From: Mesostigma viride
Taxonomy: Eukaryota > Streptophyta > Mesostigmatophyceae > Mesostigmatales > Mesostigmataceae
Direction: 5' to 3'
Assembly (NCBI GenBank): GCA_009746045.1
Contig: RPFO01002104.1
Coordinates: forward strand, 1-57,195
Length of the DNA: 57,195 bases
Of the stretch, positions 10,241 to 20,900 are shown piece after piece. The notes beneath the pieces are model-generated. The model was given only the letters and a program-made list of their open reading frames with translations. It did no database searches and was not told the origin of the DNA. The position numbers and the translations under genes are program-made. Position 1 is the first letter of the stretch, and each line of letters opens with the position of its first letter.

Positions 10241-13173
10241 TCCCAGCCCCCGCCGCCCGACTACTCGGCCAGTTGGCGTTGGCTTGACACGGTTCCCTGG
10301 GATGCATGCGCCATCAACCCGACGTCTACCCTGACCGACCTCCCCCACCGCGCGCGTAGCCTTTTCGCGCAATGTGCAATCGTTTCTCTCCGGCGCATGC
10401 ACGCCGCTCCGGACGACCCGCTGGGCTTTAAACTGCACATGGTGACCCCCCGCCTGCTCCTCACCCCTCTCGGGCGTGGTGTGCGCGGCCTCCAGGGTGC
10501 GGTTATTGCCCGTTGCCGACGCTTTCTGCAGGGGGACTGGGAGGGGCTGTTTGGCGTGCCGCCCCCGCGCACGGCCCGGCTGTCGGGGGAGGTCAACTTC
10601 GAGCGGGTGGCCGCCGACGTCATCCGCCTCGTCCGCGAGGGGCAGCTCAGCCGGGCCATGACCCGCTTGGAAATGGCCAAGCTCGCCCCCGCCAATGCGG
10701 CTACCCTGGCGGCCTTGGAGGCTCTTCACCCTGCGGAGCCCGGATTCCAGCTGCCCGTGCCGGACCCCCTGCCGGCCCCCCTCCGGCTGGACCGCGACTG
10801 CTTCCTGGAGGTGATGCGTGCGGTCCCGCGGGCTTCCTCTACCGGGCCGTCGGGCTGGCGCTACGAGCACTTGGAGGTCCTGGTGGGGCATGGGGGCGAG
10901 GACATTCTCTTTGACACCCTCATTGACCTGGCGGCTGGTCGCGTTCCTCCCGCTGCGCGCGAGTGGTTAGCGGGCGCTCGCCTCCTCGCTCTGCTCAAGG
11001 GTGTCTTGCCCCCCCCGAGGGCAAGGTGCGCCCGATCGCCTGCGGTGAGGTGCTCCGCAAGCTCGTGGGCAAAGTGATCTGCCGCCAAAAGGCGCCCGAG
11101 CTCCGTGCCTTTTTCTGCCCGCCCCTCGCAGCGGGTGAGACCTCGGTGGCGGCCCAGCTGGGGGTGACGACTCCAGGCGGGGCGGATATCCTCATCCATT
11201 CGGTGCAGGCCTACCTCGAGGCCCACCCCACCCACGCTGTCGTCAAGGTCGACTGCCACAACGCGTTCAACAGTCTGTCCCGCGCCAGCATGTTTGCGGC
11301 CGTCATGGAGTCCTTCGAGGACTTGTACGCTTGGACAGCCGTGTGCTACGGCCAGCCCGGCCAACTGGTTCACATCATGGAGGACGGCACTCGCGGCGGC
11401 CTGCTGTCGCGGTCGGGCACCCAGCAAGGGGACCCCCTGGGACCCCTGTACTTTGCCGCCCCCCTCCAGGGTTGCCTCCAAGCGGTCCATGCTGCCCACC
11501 CGGCGGTCGCTATTCAGGCCTACTTGGATGATATCTACCTTCTGGGCCCTGTGCCGGACACCACCGCGGCTCTGCTGGCACTGCAGACCGCGGTGGCCGA
11601 CATCAACCTCCAGTTGACCCTTGCCAAGTGCGCGGTGTACTCGCCCCAAGGTGATTGCTCCGGCTTTCCGCCCCAGCTCTTGGGCCGGGACGAGCGCCTC
11701 CATGGGTTGGATGTCCTCGGCGTTCCGGTTGGCGACCCCGCGTTTGTCATCGATGCTCTGCGGGCCGCCCTCGAGGCACGCACTGAGGTACTGCCCTTGA
11801 TTGCGCGCCTTCATGATTCGCAGACCAAGGGTCTGCTTCTGTGGTTTTGCGCTCACCCTCGCGTCGTTCACTGGCTCCGGGGCGCTCTTCCGTCTCAGGT
11901 CCGGCTGGCCGCCGAGGGCCACGACGAACGCATCCAGTCGGCCTTGGCGCAGCTGGTCCCGGGCCCCGACCTCCCGCCACATGCTATTCGCATTGCCTCC
12001 CTGCCTGCACGGATGGGTGGCTGCGGTCTGACTCGTGCCGCCCGGCTGGCCCCAGCAGCATTTTTGGGCTCCGTCGCTCAGTCGTGGGCGGAAAGCTGCC
12101 GGCTCCTGCCCCTTTTGGCAACGGCAGCGCCTGACCTCCTGGACCCCAGCAGCCCTTTGCCCTTCGTCACCGCCATCCAGGAGGCCTATGCTGAGATCCA
12201 GCAGGCCTGTTCTCCCGTCCGTGCCGCTCAGGCGGTACAGCGCCACCTCCCTCGCGGCACTCCCTCGGTCGCCTCCGTTCAATCTCCCGCCGCATTCCCT
12301 GCTCGCGTCATCGATAAACACCAGAAAACCTACGCGGGTATTCTGCACACGGCTGATTGGATTGCTCTTTTCGCGGACCTCAACGCCCAGGGACGTGCGT
12401 GGCTGTTCTCGCTTTCCTTGCGGAGTGTGGGCTCGGCGTACCTTCGTGCTCTTCCCATGGCCCCCCCATTCGCCTTGGCTCCCAGCCACTACTCGGTGGC
12501 GCTCCGGCACCAGCTATTTGCCCCGCAGCCTCTTGTTCCGGCCGGGCGGCCTTGTGGTAGCTGTGGGCAGCCGCTGGATCCCACGGGGACTCACTACCTT
12601 GCCTGCATGGGGGGCCAACAGAATCAGAATTGGTATTTGTATTTGCACACTGTCCTCCTGACGGTGGTGCTCGCCATGATTCGGTCGGTTTTCCCCCACG
12701 CGAACATCCGGTCCGAGGATGCGGATGGCGCTGCCTTCTATTCCCCCAACCACCGGCCTGACATCGTGGTGCTGGACTTTGAGGGGGGTGGCCGGCATCT
12801 GCTTATTGACGTTTCGGTGGCGCGGCCCTTGGCTCTTAGCCACGTGGCTGGGGCCTCCCTCACGGCAGGTTACACGGCGGACCGGGCGGAGCGGGCCAAG
12901 CTCCTGGCCTACGGCGACGTCGGGCACCATCGTGTGGTGCCCTTTGTCCTGGAGGAGTTTGGGGCCATGGGGCCCCTGACCTCCGCCTTCTTCAAGGAGT
13001 GTTGCCGGCTCCGGGAGGATCGGCTGGACCTGGAGGGCCAGCGGGCCCCATGGTCGGCGCGGACCTGGACGTCATATTGGCGTCAGCGCTTGTCGGTGGC
13101 GCTGACTCGGGCCATGGCTGACATCATGCTCCGCCGTACGCGGGCTGATTTTGCGGTGCAGCAGGGCTATTAG
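10240..13173 (+). CDS. Reverse transcriptase and endonuclease part of the non-LTR element
   Basis: Two frames join at an eight-C run (11009-11016); restoring one base gives LLKGVLPP then EGKVRPIACGEVL, a normal RT lead-in. RT motifs: TGPSGWRYEHL (about 10840), motif A VKVDCHNAFNSLSR with Asp at 11251, QGDPLGP (about 11425), and the catalytic YLDD at 11521-11532. Further on are a CCHC knuckle (C-x2-C-x8-H-x4-C, about 12552-12606) and a PD-(D/E)XK-type endonuclease core, RPDIVVLD near 12754 followed by LIDVSV near 12805. The protein would nick the target and copy its own RNA onto the 3' end. All catalytic residues I can check are present. Stop at 13173. Confidence 0.85.
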
Positions 13174-13375
13174 GTTCCTCCCGTTAGGCGTTTCCATTGG
13201 TCTTATCGTAGTATAGAGCTTTGACATGGCTCTGTATATAGGTTTATAGCTGGGCGTTTGCTTTGGTTTGAGTGATTTCACTCTGCTGTAAGTAATTATA
13301 TTTTTAATATATATATGTACGGACCCCGCCCGTACTAAGGGCGTAGAAGTACCGTATTGCGTATAATGATACAAT

Positions 13376-13945
13376 GTCCCCGACACCGCCGACGATGTGG
13401 ACACCCGCACCAGCGCCGGCCTGGCCTGGGCCAGGCTCCGCTCGCTCAACACCTACTGGCACTCGAAGGACCTGGCTGAGGACGTCGCAAGCAAGTGCTC
13501 TTCAAGGTCCTGGTCCTCACGGTGCTCACCTACGGCGCCGAGGCATGGACGCTCACCAGGCATAGATCGTTGGAGTCTTTGTATAGGGGTATGCCCCGTA
13601 TTACGGATCGATGAGATCCAGGCAGCGTAGGAAAGCATTCGTAGGACATCTTGCTCGAACCAGTCATGCAGGTATCGACACCGCCCTTGGTCTGGCCGGA
13701 CCCGCCCAGCGGCTTGGCCAGCCAGGGCGACATATCCTGACCTGGCCTGGCCCCAAGGACATTCCCAGAAAGGTTGGTAAACCTGCCATGAACTATACAC
13801 AGCAGTTGCTGACCGATCGATCTAGTGGTCCCAGCCCAGCTTGATCACAGCATTTCCTCCCTCTCTCTTGCTTGGACCAGTTGCCATGCAGGACAAGAAG
13901 AGCTGGAAGACCATTGTCCCGGCCCACGTGTACGCCAGCCCCTGT
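13376..13945 (+). pseudogene. 3' relic of a second LINE family (C-terminal region), frameshifted
   Basis: Fragments in different frames match the C-terminal part common to many LINE polymerases: SAGLAWARLRSLNTYW, then VLFKVLVLTVLTYGAEAWTL (the classic YG-E-W block), then the MNYTQQLLTD tail with K-x-x-W-x-x-I-V. Several frameshifts and no RT core: a truncated dead copy. It starts right after the 3' end of the non-LTR element, so that element may have landed beside or inside it. Similar tails lie at 14934-15143 and 56288-57004. Confidence 0.65.
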
Positions 13946-13950
13946 GAGCA

Positions 13951-14780
13951 TGTTGGAAAAGTAGAGGAAACTAATGGGTTTTACACAATGCCTTGTGCTT
14001 GGCCTTGCTACCCTTGCACCTTGCAGGTGATGAAAGACTGAGCTTGAAGACAATTGAAGAGAGACCAGAAAAAAAGAGTTTTATTTCATAGATTTAGAGG
14101 TTAGGAAAAGAGGTTGAATGGAGGTTCAATGGGGGTTAAATGGAGGTACCTGCCCTTAGGGGGCAGTTTCCTTTTATACCTTTTAGGCTAGGAAGGATGA
14201 CATCAGCAATGACATCATCACAGAAGCTTGTAGAAACATCCTAGCATATTCCTAGCATATTCCCAGCATATTCTCAGTATATTCCAGGAATATTCCTGGC
14301 ATATTATTCTTAGAACATTCCTAGAACAGTCTAGACATGATCTAATGAGCTGGCATAATAGCTAGATGCCAAGTGTCTACATAATAATGTGCCACATAAC
14401 ATAATTAATAAAGTGACACATCTCTTTTCCTTGGAGTGACAAGTGTCATGCAATGAGTCTACCCACTTGTCATCATGTAAGTCATAACATGTGTCATCAT
14501 GAGCTTCCAACATTTGTCAGCTCATGGAACAAACACTTGTCCACTAGGCCATAGCACCACTTGTCAATCAAATACGTGATGCTACTACTAGGCTGACTCA
14601 GGTTACAAGTCATCCATGTCCAAGTATAGGACTATGGCACATGAATATTGATCAGCTCATTGAGCCCGATTCATCTAGCTTATCATAGCTATCGAATTCC
14701 CAGTCCATATGGAATAAATCCAACAAGAAATAAATCAGGCTGGGATATATTGTGGCCAGGTGGATATAATATCCCTAACA
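13951..14780 (-). repeat. Solo LTR of the copia-like family
   Basis: About 830 bp, reverse complement of the LTR at 83-900 with scattered differences and a diverged 3' edge. It begins TGTTGG and ends CCTAACA and is flanked by the 5-bp duplication GAGCA (13946-13950 and 14781-14785), so it is a clean insertion reduced to one LTR by recombination. It splits the tail of a LINE relic: reading across it joins the K-x-x-W-x-x-I-V tail to a conserved GRGALL ending at about 14815. Confidence 0.88.
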
Positions 14781-14850
14781 GAGCAAGCCCACCCGGCCCC
14801 CCCACCAGGAGGAAGGGGCGCTTTGCTGATGAAGTAGAGTAGTTAGGATT
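14781..14850 (+). pseudogene. LINE tail fragment beyond the solo LTR
   Basis: Continues the LINE C-terminus broken at 13945. It contains the GGRGALL-like ending followed by a stop, matching the ending of the second copy at about 15100-15120. Confidence 0.45.
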
Positions 14851-14933
14851 TTTGAGTTAGGTTTCGATCGCAGGCTTCGCCCACCCCCATTCATCAGCAA
14901 GGGAATACATGCATGCTATATGATCTCCCCTGC

Positions 14934-15143
14934 CATGAACTACATCCAGATGTTGCTGGCCGACCTAGTGGTCCCAGCTCAGTTTGAACACCGCATTTAC
15001 TCCCTCTCTCTTCTTTGGACTGCTATGCAGAACAAGAAGAGGTGGCAGAAGATTGTCCAGGCTCACACGCCAGCCTCTGTGGGCAAACCCCTCCCCCCAA
15101 GCGGAAGGGGCGCTTTGCTGAGTAGCGTAGATAGGATCTTCTA
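14934..15143 (+). pseudogene. Second copy of the LINE C-terminal tail
   Basis: Starts MNYIQMLLADL and runs through KKRWQKIVQAH to SGRGALLSS and a stop. It is a paralogue of 13787-13945 plus 14781-14850. The pattern (Y-x-Q-L-L-x-D, then W-x-x-I/V-V) is the usual C-terminus of LINE ORF2 proteins. No upstream domain is present. Confidence 0.55.
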
Positions 15144-15159
15144 GACTAGATTAAGGGGA

Positions 15160-15720
15160 CATGACACGTATCGGAATTTTTTGGCGCCAAAAAATTCGCG
15201 CCGGTACCGTCGGTACCCCCGGACCGTGAAATTGTGGTGCACAATGCGCACACCTCGTGCGGAGGTGGCCATGGCGACGTGTGTTCCGTAAAAATTTGCC
15301 TTATCGGCCAGGCGACAAGCGAAAAATGTACGCCGGTGGTTTTAAACGATGTTCTAGTATGATGTTTCATAGCCAGATATGCACAATTTGAAAAGTCGGT
15401 GCCTTTCTTAATCCAGATTTGCACGGGGGTCTAATCCGAAAATCTGGCCGCACATATTAATTTAGAATGCGTGCCTGCGACTGTAGAATTTAAGATTTGT
15501 GGATTATATTGATGCAGGAAGAAGCGTTTAGTAATGGAAACCGTGAAAACATCCTAAGCGGCTTCGATCTGCGGCCATTTCCCGTCATTTCTGAAATGAT
15601 ATCGTTCAGGCCTGCGCGATCCGCGGTCAAGCCATCCATGGATGGCTGGCTGTCTCGCGCGCCTGGGTAGGAAATAAAGCCGTCCGTGGTACGTTCATTT
15701 GCCGCATGTCACCGCCCTGT
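15160..15720. repeat. Repeat-family end (copy 1 of the B-type terminus)
   Basis: Starts with an AT/GC palindromic stretch (TTTTTTGGCGCCAAAAAATT, 15177-15196) and GGTACCGTCGGTACC, then GTGGCCATGGCGAC. The same order appears at 23020-23700 and, inverted, at 39700-40400. It includes a shared later block (CCTGCGCGAT, and GCGCCTGGG followed by A-rich then GTACGTTC). This copy is more diverged than the other two. I recognise no gene; the family looks like the end of a mobile element. Confidence 0.6.
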
Positions 15721-17060
15721 CGGTTTGCGCTCTAAATGTTCCTGGCATGAAGCTTTGGCGCCGATTCCGGGTGTTCTTGCTATTATTTTGTTCGCCACTT
15801 GTTGCAGTTGCGCTATCTGTTTTCGCAGGTTTCAATGTTTTGCCTTATCCTGCGTATGCCATGCTTCTTAAAGCTAGCAAGAGTTGATCGGGCAGTTTTG
15901 CGGCTCTGCTTCACTTTCTTTTATGGAGTTTTTCATATGGTAGACATTGTATATTGCGTAGTCAAGGACCCTAGCTGCCTGGGAGCGGCATCAACGTTGC
16001 AAGGAGCTGGCGAGCTCATAAACGCTTGTCTTGGCCCTTCAGCCTGCTGGAAAACAAGGTGTGAAGTTGTAGGGAAGGTGATCATGTGTTATATAGTTAT
16101 CTCCTTCCAATATGTTTTGCTTTCATTACACATGGCTGGGGCTTCCTAGATGATAAGGATCAGGTGCTTATTATGAGGATGGCCCTTTTATCCTTAAGCA
16201 TCATGACTGGGTGTTAGCTATGAGGTGATTCCCGCAAGTGGTCATGCCTGCGTGCGTAATGATTTTGTCGGTGGATGTCTTCTTCAAGCATCTAGCATTT
16301 TCTTTACGTGCTTCTGCCCAATTTGCAGGGGGCAAGCTTAGGAATGTGCTTATGGTGTCCCTCATGCCACAGTGTACCAAGCATGCAGGGTGGCAGCTAT
16401 AACATGATGTACTATGGGCAAACTAGGTCAGAATGACCTGTAATTTGGTGGCAAGCTTTATGATACATTTTATTAATTAATTGCACCTGGTTTGCCCCAG
16501 TTAGTGGTTGGCTAGGGTGTAAAAGGGGTGTTGTTTGTGCTCATAACCCGGATTTTCTGTCATTTTTTTTTTGCATGTTTACACTAATAACATGAGTAAA
16601 CGTGCTCAGAATGAGCCTCTCACAAAGTTTGAGGCTCAAACTTTGTGAGAGTGAAATTCCCACCCTAGGCCTAGTATAAATATCATCACTGGAATTTTTG
16701 CATGTGTCTACTATTTGATTTATTTTTTTAGGACCAAAAAAATACGTGTTTTGGGCTAAACCCTATAAATAGTCTAAACGTGCTTATTTTGTGGTCCTGA
16801 GTAGCCAGATTTATTTGCAAGGGTGGGGATTTTAGGAAAATATGTGGTTTGGTCACTTTTGGTTTGCCCAGTCTCCTAGGAAAAATCGGCCAAAAATAGC
16901 GTCTTTTTCTATTTTTAGCTCATAACTGGGTCATGCTGGGGGGTAGTACCACCCCCAAGTGGCTGGAAAATTTTTTTTTTCACATATTTATGGTTTGGAA
17001 GCATAACCGGATTTTTATCCCATGCACAGGTCTGTTTTCCAGAAAAGTGCACTTTCAATG
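15721..17060. other. No gene recognised
   Basis: T-rich DNA with short ORFs (15686-16149) that show only hydrophobic low-complexity peptides. It holds the 35-bp foldback at 16617-16651 and homopolymer runs. No splice or domain evidence. Confidence 0.5.
16617..16651. repeat. Perfect 14-bp-arm hairpin
   Basis: CTCTCACAAAGTTT and its exact reverse complement, separated by GAGGCTC. A stable stem-loop of unknown role. Confidence 0.8.
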
Positions 17061-17215
17061 TGTTAATTAATTAAACACGTGCTCCGGCCCGTTGGGGAGT
17101 CACGGAGCACCGAAGTGCTTTTAATCCCTAGTAGCTGTGTGTGCACAACAGGAGCTAGAAAGGGCAGAGACCCCCAGTCTCCTTCATGCCTAAGGCCGCA
17201 TGCCACAGCTGCATT
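17061..17215. repeat. Dispersed 150-bp repeat with TTAA-repeat end (copy 2)
   Basis: Homologue of 2781-2930 in the same orientation, again led by TTAATTAATTAA. Small insertions distinguish it (for example CCGG after GCTC). Confidence 0.7.
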
Positions 17216-17216
17216 A

Positions 17217-17272
17217 GTTGTACAAGCTAGTGCTTATACTTTTTAAAAAGTATAAGCACTAGCTTGTACAAC
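17217..17272. repeat. Perfect 56-bp palindrome without spacer
   Basis: Two 28-bp arms meet at TTTTT/AAAAA with no mismatch. It ends 4 bp before the left terminal repeat of the putative giant element (17277). Spacer-less palindromes of this size are unstable in bacteria, so its survival in an assembly is notable. Confidence 0.9.
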
Positions 17273-17276
17273 TTAA

Positions 17277-17640
17277 GGGCGTCCCCAACATCTACTGCTC
17301 CAATTTTGGTACTTTTGAAATTCCATGCCTGGAGCGCAAAGTTTGCAATATATGTGCCGTTTGTAGCTCTAGCTCTATAATAACCTGACCAACCCCGCAT
17401 TCCTCAAAGTACTTAGCACTTGTTGCCTATTCTCATTATGCGAATCACATGATTAGGATGTGCTTCATGATTGCTATTGCTCGAGATTCAATTAAGAATG
17501 ATTGACATCAATAAATGATGAACCAAATAAACCAAATTAGGCCACTTGACAAGTTCATGATCCATTTAAATTGTACAATTAAGCGATTAATTAATTCATA
17601 AATCATACATTACATGGGATACCCCCGTCGACGAGCTAGT
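17277..17640 (+). repeat. Left terminal inverted repeat of element A (degenerate)
   Basis: The first 55 bp align with the reverse complement of 56236-56287, with a 13-bp gap. Patchy similarity continues (CTGACCAAC, TATTCTCATTA, TTCAATTAAGAATG). The inner part also resembles 25080-25330. Confidence 0.6.
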
Positions 17641-17932
17641 GGTACGTACAATGAAACATTTGAGTTTGTAACATGTCTCCATGGATATATACATGTATGC
17701 TGGACCTCGCGCATCTCAGCCCTCTAAGAAATGTTATTTGAACTCAGGTCTAGATCTAAATATATACATGATCTGGATAATATTATACACTTCCTTAAAA
17801 GAGCATGAATCGAGCTTTACAATTCAGGACAAGGAACTCGTTTGCAAATCACGGCTGAAAGGCAAGTGCTCACAACGAAGCACGTGCTCTCAAGGCTGTC
17901 CACCTCGTCCAACCAAGCCCGGGCGAGCTGGC
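17641..17932. other. 3' flank of the transposase-like gene
   Basis: Non-coding DNA between the left terminal repeat and the stop of the minus-strand gene. It presumably contains the gene's 3' UTR. No clear polyadenylation signal is called. Confidence 0.4.
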
Positions 17933-20900
17933 CTACTCAACAGGTCTCTTCTTGGCCAAGTTCGTGAGCCGTTTCTCGACGTCTGTCGGAATGGTCAAGA
18001 TGGCCTGGCGATTGTTAGCTGGGTTGACAACAATGGTGTGTTCGAACCCCGCGTCCATGCACAGGTAGCAATTGACCAAGTTTGGCTGTTCAGCTTGCGC
18101 ATCGGCGTCCATTTTGAACATCGTCGCCATACCCGGAAATCTGTCCCAGTAGCGCACCCCCACCACCCATTGTCCCTTACGGAACAACTCCCTATCGACC
18201 TTGCCGTTTCTGTCGGCCACTCGCCTCACGAAAGTAGCGGCCACCTGATAAGGCTCCTGCAAGACTTCCGCTAGCCAATATGGATGATCTGGATCGTGGG
18301 ACTCATCACCAGAGTAGGACTCGACGGCAAAAATGTCTCGCAGCTTCAGTCTCCTTCCCATCATCGTCCTCTCTGCCTGTAGTCTGTTCAGTCGCGTCCC
18401 TGCGTGCCCCCCTTGTCCGTTTGGGTTCCTTTGCACTGGCTCCCCCAGTTTGTGGAGCTTCATCCGAGCACCTCCCACATTCCAGCCGTCCATGTCGGTC
18501 CACTCCTTTCGACAATCCCACCACCTTTCCTCGGCGCACGCACCGCCACAATAGCAGGAATACTGGCGCAGCATTAAGCGCGTCACATTCGACTTGTCCA
18601 TGCGCCACCAGTGCGCCTTCTTCACTCCTTTGATTTCGCCGCGCCCTGGGCTGTAAGGAAGCACCTGCGCGTCGAAGACAAGATTTGCACAAGGGAAAGT
18701 TGAAGTTACGAGACCATCGAGCTAGTTGTGTTTTATTAAGCACTCCTGATCGCCAGGACTCCAAGAACGCCCTAGAAACGACGGCCGGCGTAACTATTCC
18801 CTGAACGAGGACTGTACACTTAATTACCTCGGGGAACTCGAAGAAGTTACGCCTGGTCGTTGTGGTCCCGCCCACCGCCCCCGACGCCAGATTCTCCACC
18901 AACTGGGCGGCCGTCTGTTTGTCCTGGTTCTCTTCCCTGATGTGCCACCTCCTCAACATGCACTTCACAGTCCCACCAGCTCCATCCACCTCCCCCTTTC
19001 CGTGCTGCTCCCCAAAGTAATTCCACTCAAATGACTCCAGGTGCGGATCCTCCGTCAGCAGCCGGGCCACTTCCGCGATCACATTCCTTGACTTGAACTG
19101 CATGGAGCAATTGTCCGACCACCCAATGAAGCGCTTCACCTCTACCCCTTCTGACCGTAGTGTCGCCAGGATTTTGAGGATAGCAAAACGGAGGGCCCGC
19201 CCGTCCCTTTTCATTCCGCCCTGTCCGATGAAGTGAAACTCCCTTCTCACGACCTTTCCCGACGCTGGATCCAAGTAGCGCACGATCCAGGGCATAAGGA
19301 CGAATGTGACTGGATGCCAATACTGTGCTTGGAGATTGTGATAGGTGTAAGACTGGTAGTTCTCGGCGTAATCTGTGTGGCATACAAGGTCCCCCACCCG
19401 CATCCTTGAGAGACATTCCTTGGAGGCGTCCGCTTGCCACCACGCGTTGAAGCAATGCTGGATGAAGTCCGGCCACTTGTCCACAATTGCCTCCTTTAGC
19501 TCCGTTGGTGTGGACTTGACGTCGACTTGCGTCAATCGCTGCCCACCAGCCTTTGCGATCTCGTCACAGTCGTCCTGCATATGCGCAGTGTGCACATACA
19601 GAAAAGACATCAACTTCGACCCACCAATGACCTGTAGAAAGAAAAAAGACAGGACCTCAGGAAAAATTGAAAAAGAAACGCCTTGGGGCGCAACCACTCC
19701 ACTAAAAATTACCTCTGGCCCAAGAACTTCAGGAAACATTGCAAAAGAAACGCCTTGGGGCGCAACCACTCCACTAAAAATTACCTCTGGCCCAAGAACC
19801 GCACCCGGCGGCACATCCTGCATCTCGTATCTGGTCCATGAAATCAGGTGGTTGGAAGCCTCCTCCCGTTCGCATAACATGAAGTTCCGAATTCCACACT
19901 TGGGAGCCAGGCAAGTGCCCAACACACAAGCCTTACGCCGGATCGAGCAAACCCCCAACTCCTCGCCCAGGTCATGATCGGGCACCCCTTCCTCGTCGTC
20001 CAGCACCCTCCCATGCATGGGCAGATCCTCAAGTTCGCCCTGAAAAGGCTGAACCTGCGGCCGCGACGACCCCACAGACGACCTCGAACCTCCCCCCTCC
20101 CTCATCCCCTCCACCTCACAAGTAAACTTGTTCACCCACTCTGTCGTGTGAGTGGCTTTGAAAATGGAACATGTGGGCACGGACGACCCCACGTCGAGCT
20201 GGCTACCATGATCGCACGCGTGGCATTCAGGTCCGCACTCGCATCTGGCATGAAAAGTTGCACGAAATTTGGCCAACCCCCCAACCATGGACTGCATGGT
20301 AGTGTGGTGCTGGCATGCGCACAAGTTCCGCATTTTCCACCGCCCCTTGACGCATGCGGGCATATGCTTGCAAAAAGTAGTGTATCCCACATGAACTGTG
20401 CTCTTCTGATTCGTGCGTAGCATTGACATCCCTGCCTCCGTCTCCAAAATCACCTGATTTCCCCCCCTCACACCCTCCTCTCCCTCCCCCCCCCCCCTCC
20501 CTACTGTCCATCCGCCGCGGTGGCTTCAACTCCGGATGGCGGGAAATGAACACTTCGTAAATCTTCGACTTGGAGACAGTATAGTAGCGCGCACCCTCCG
20601 AAAACGCTAGTGTATGTTTGTAATCCTTTCTGGTCCATTCACAATGAACATCCTTCATGTTCGGAGACGCCCGCGTCAAGTTATCATCCCTCCAGCACGC
20701 TTGTATCAGGGCAATGACTTCCGTCGGAAGCTCGTCTTTCCTCCTCCTCCTCTCTGGCGCACTCATCAAAAGGTCGTCCTCCCCTTCTTCCATTCCATCC
20801 CTGTGACCCCGAACAGTTGCGACAAAGCGCCTGTCAATCCCGAACGCGCGCTCCACAATCCTGTCCGGGACGCCCTCCATTGCCTTCGTAACAAGTCCAC

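Larger units (their letters stand above)
8013..13367 (+). mobile_element. GC-rich non-LTR retrotransposon (R2/NeSL-like, REL endonuclease)
   Basis: A compact element whose base composition differs sharply from the AT-rich flanks. Coding order is PHD finger, RING-H2 finger, C2H2-like fingers, reverse transcriptase, CCHC knuckle and restriction-like endonuclease, the C-terminal order of R2/R4/NeSL-type elements. An 8-bp direct repeat GATACAAT occurs at 8005-8012 and 13368-13375 and may be the target duplication, which would set the element at about 5.36 kb. A short AT-rich 3' UTR follows the stop at 13173. The reading frame changes at about 8.45, 8.83, 10.24 and 11.01 kb, several of these at C-runs, so this copy is either dead or carries sequencing indels. 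Confidence 0.82.

Noticed and set aside
10861-12510. 549-codon minus-strand frame
   Set aside because: Antisense shadow of the GC-rich RT coding region. Plus-strand RT motifs are unambiguous.
17269-17284. TTAA target duplication (piggyBac-type) at element A's left end
   Set aside because: TTAA precedes GGGCGTCC on the left, but the right end is followed by GGCC, so the duplication is not supported.
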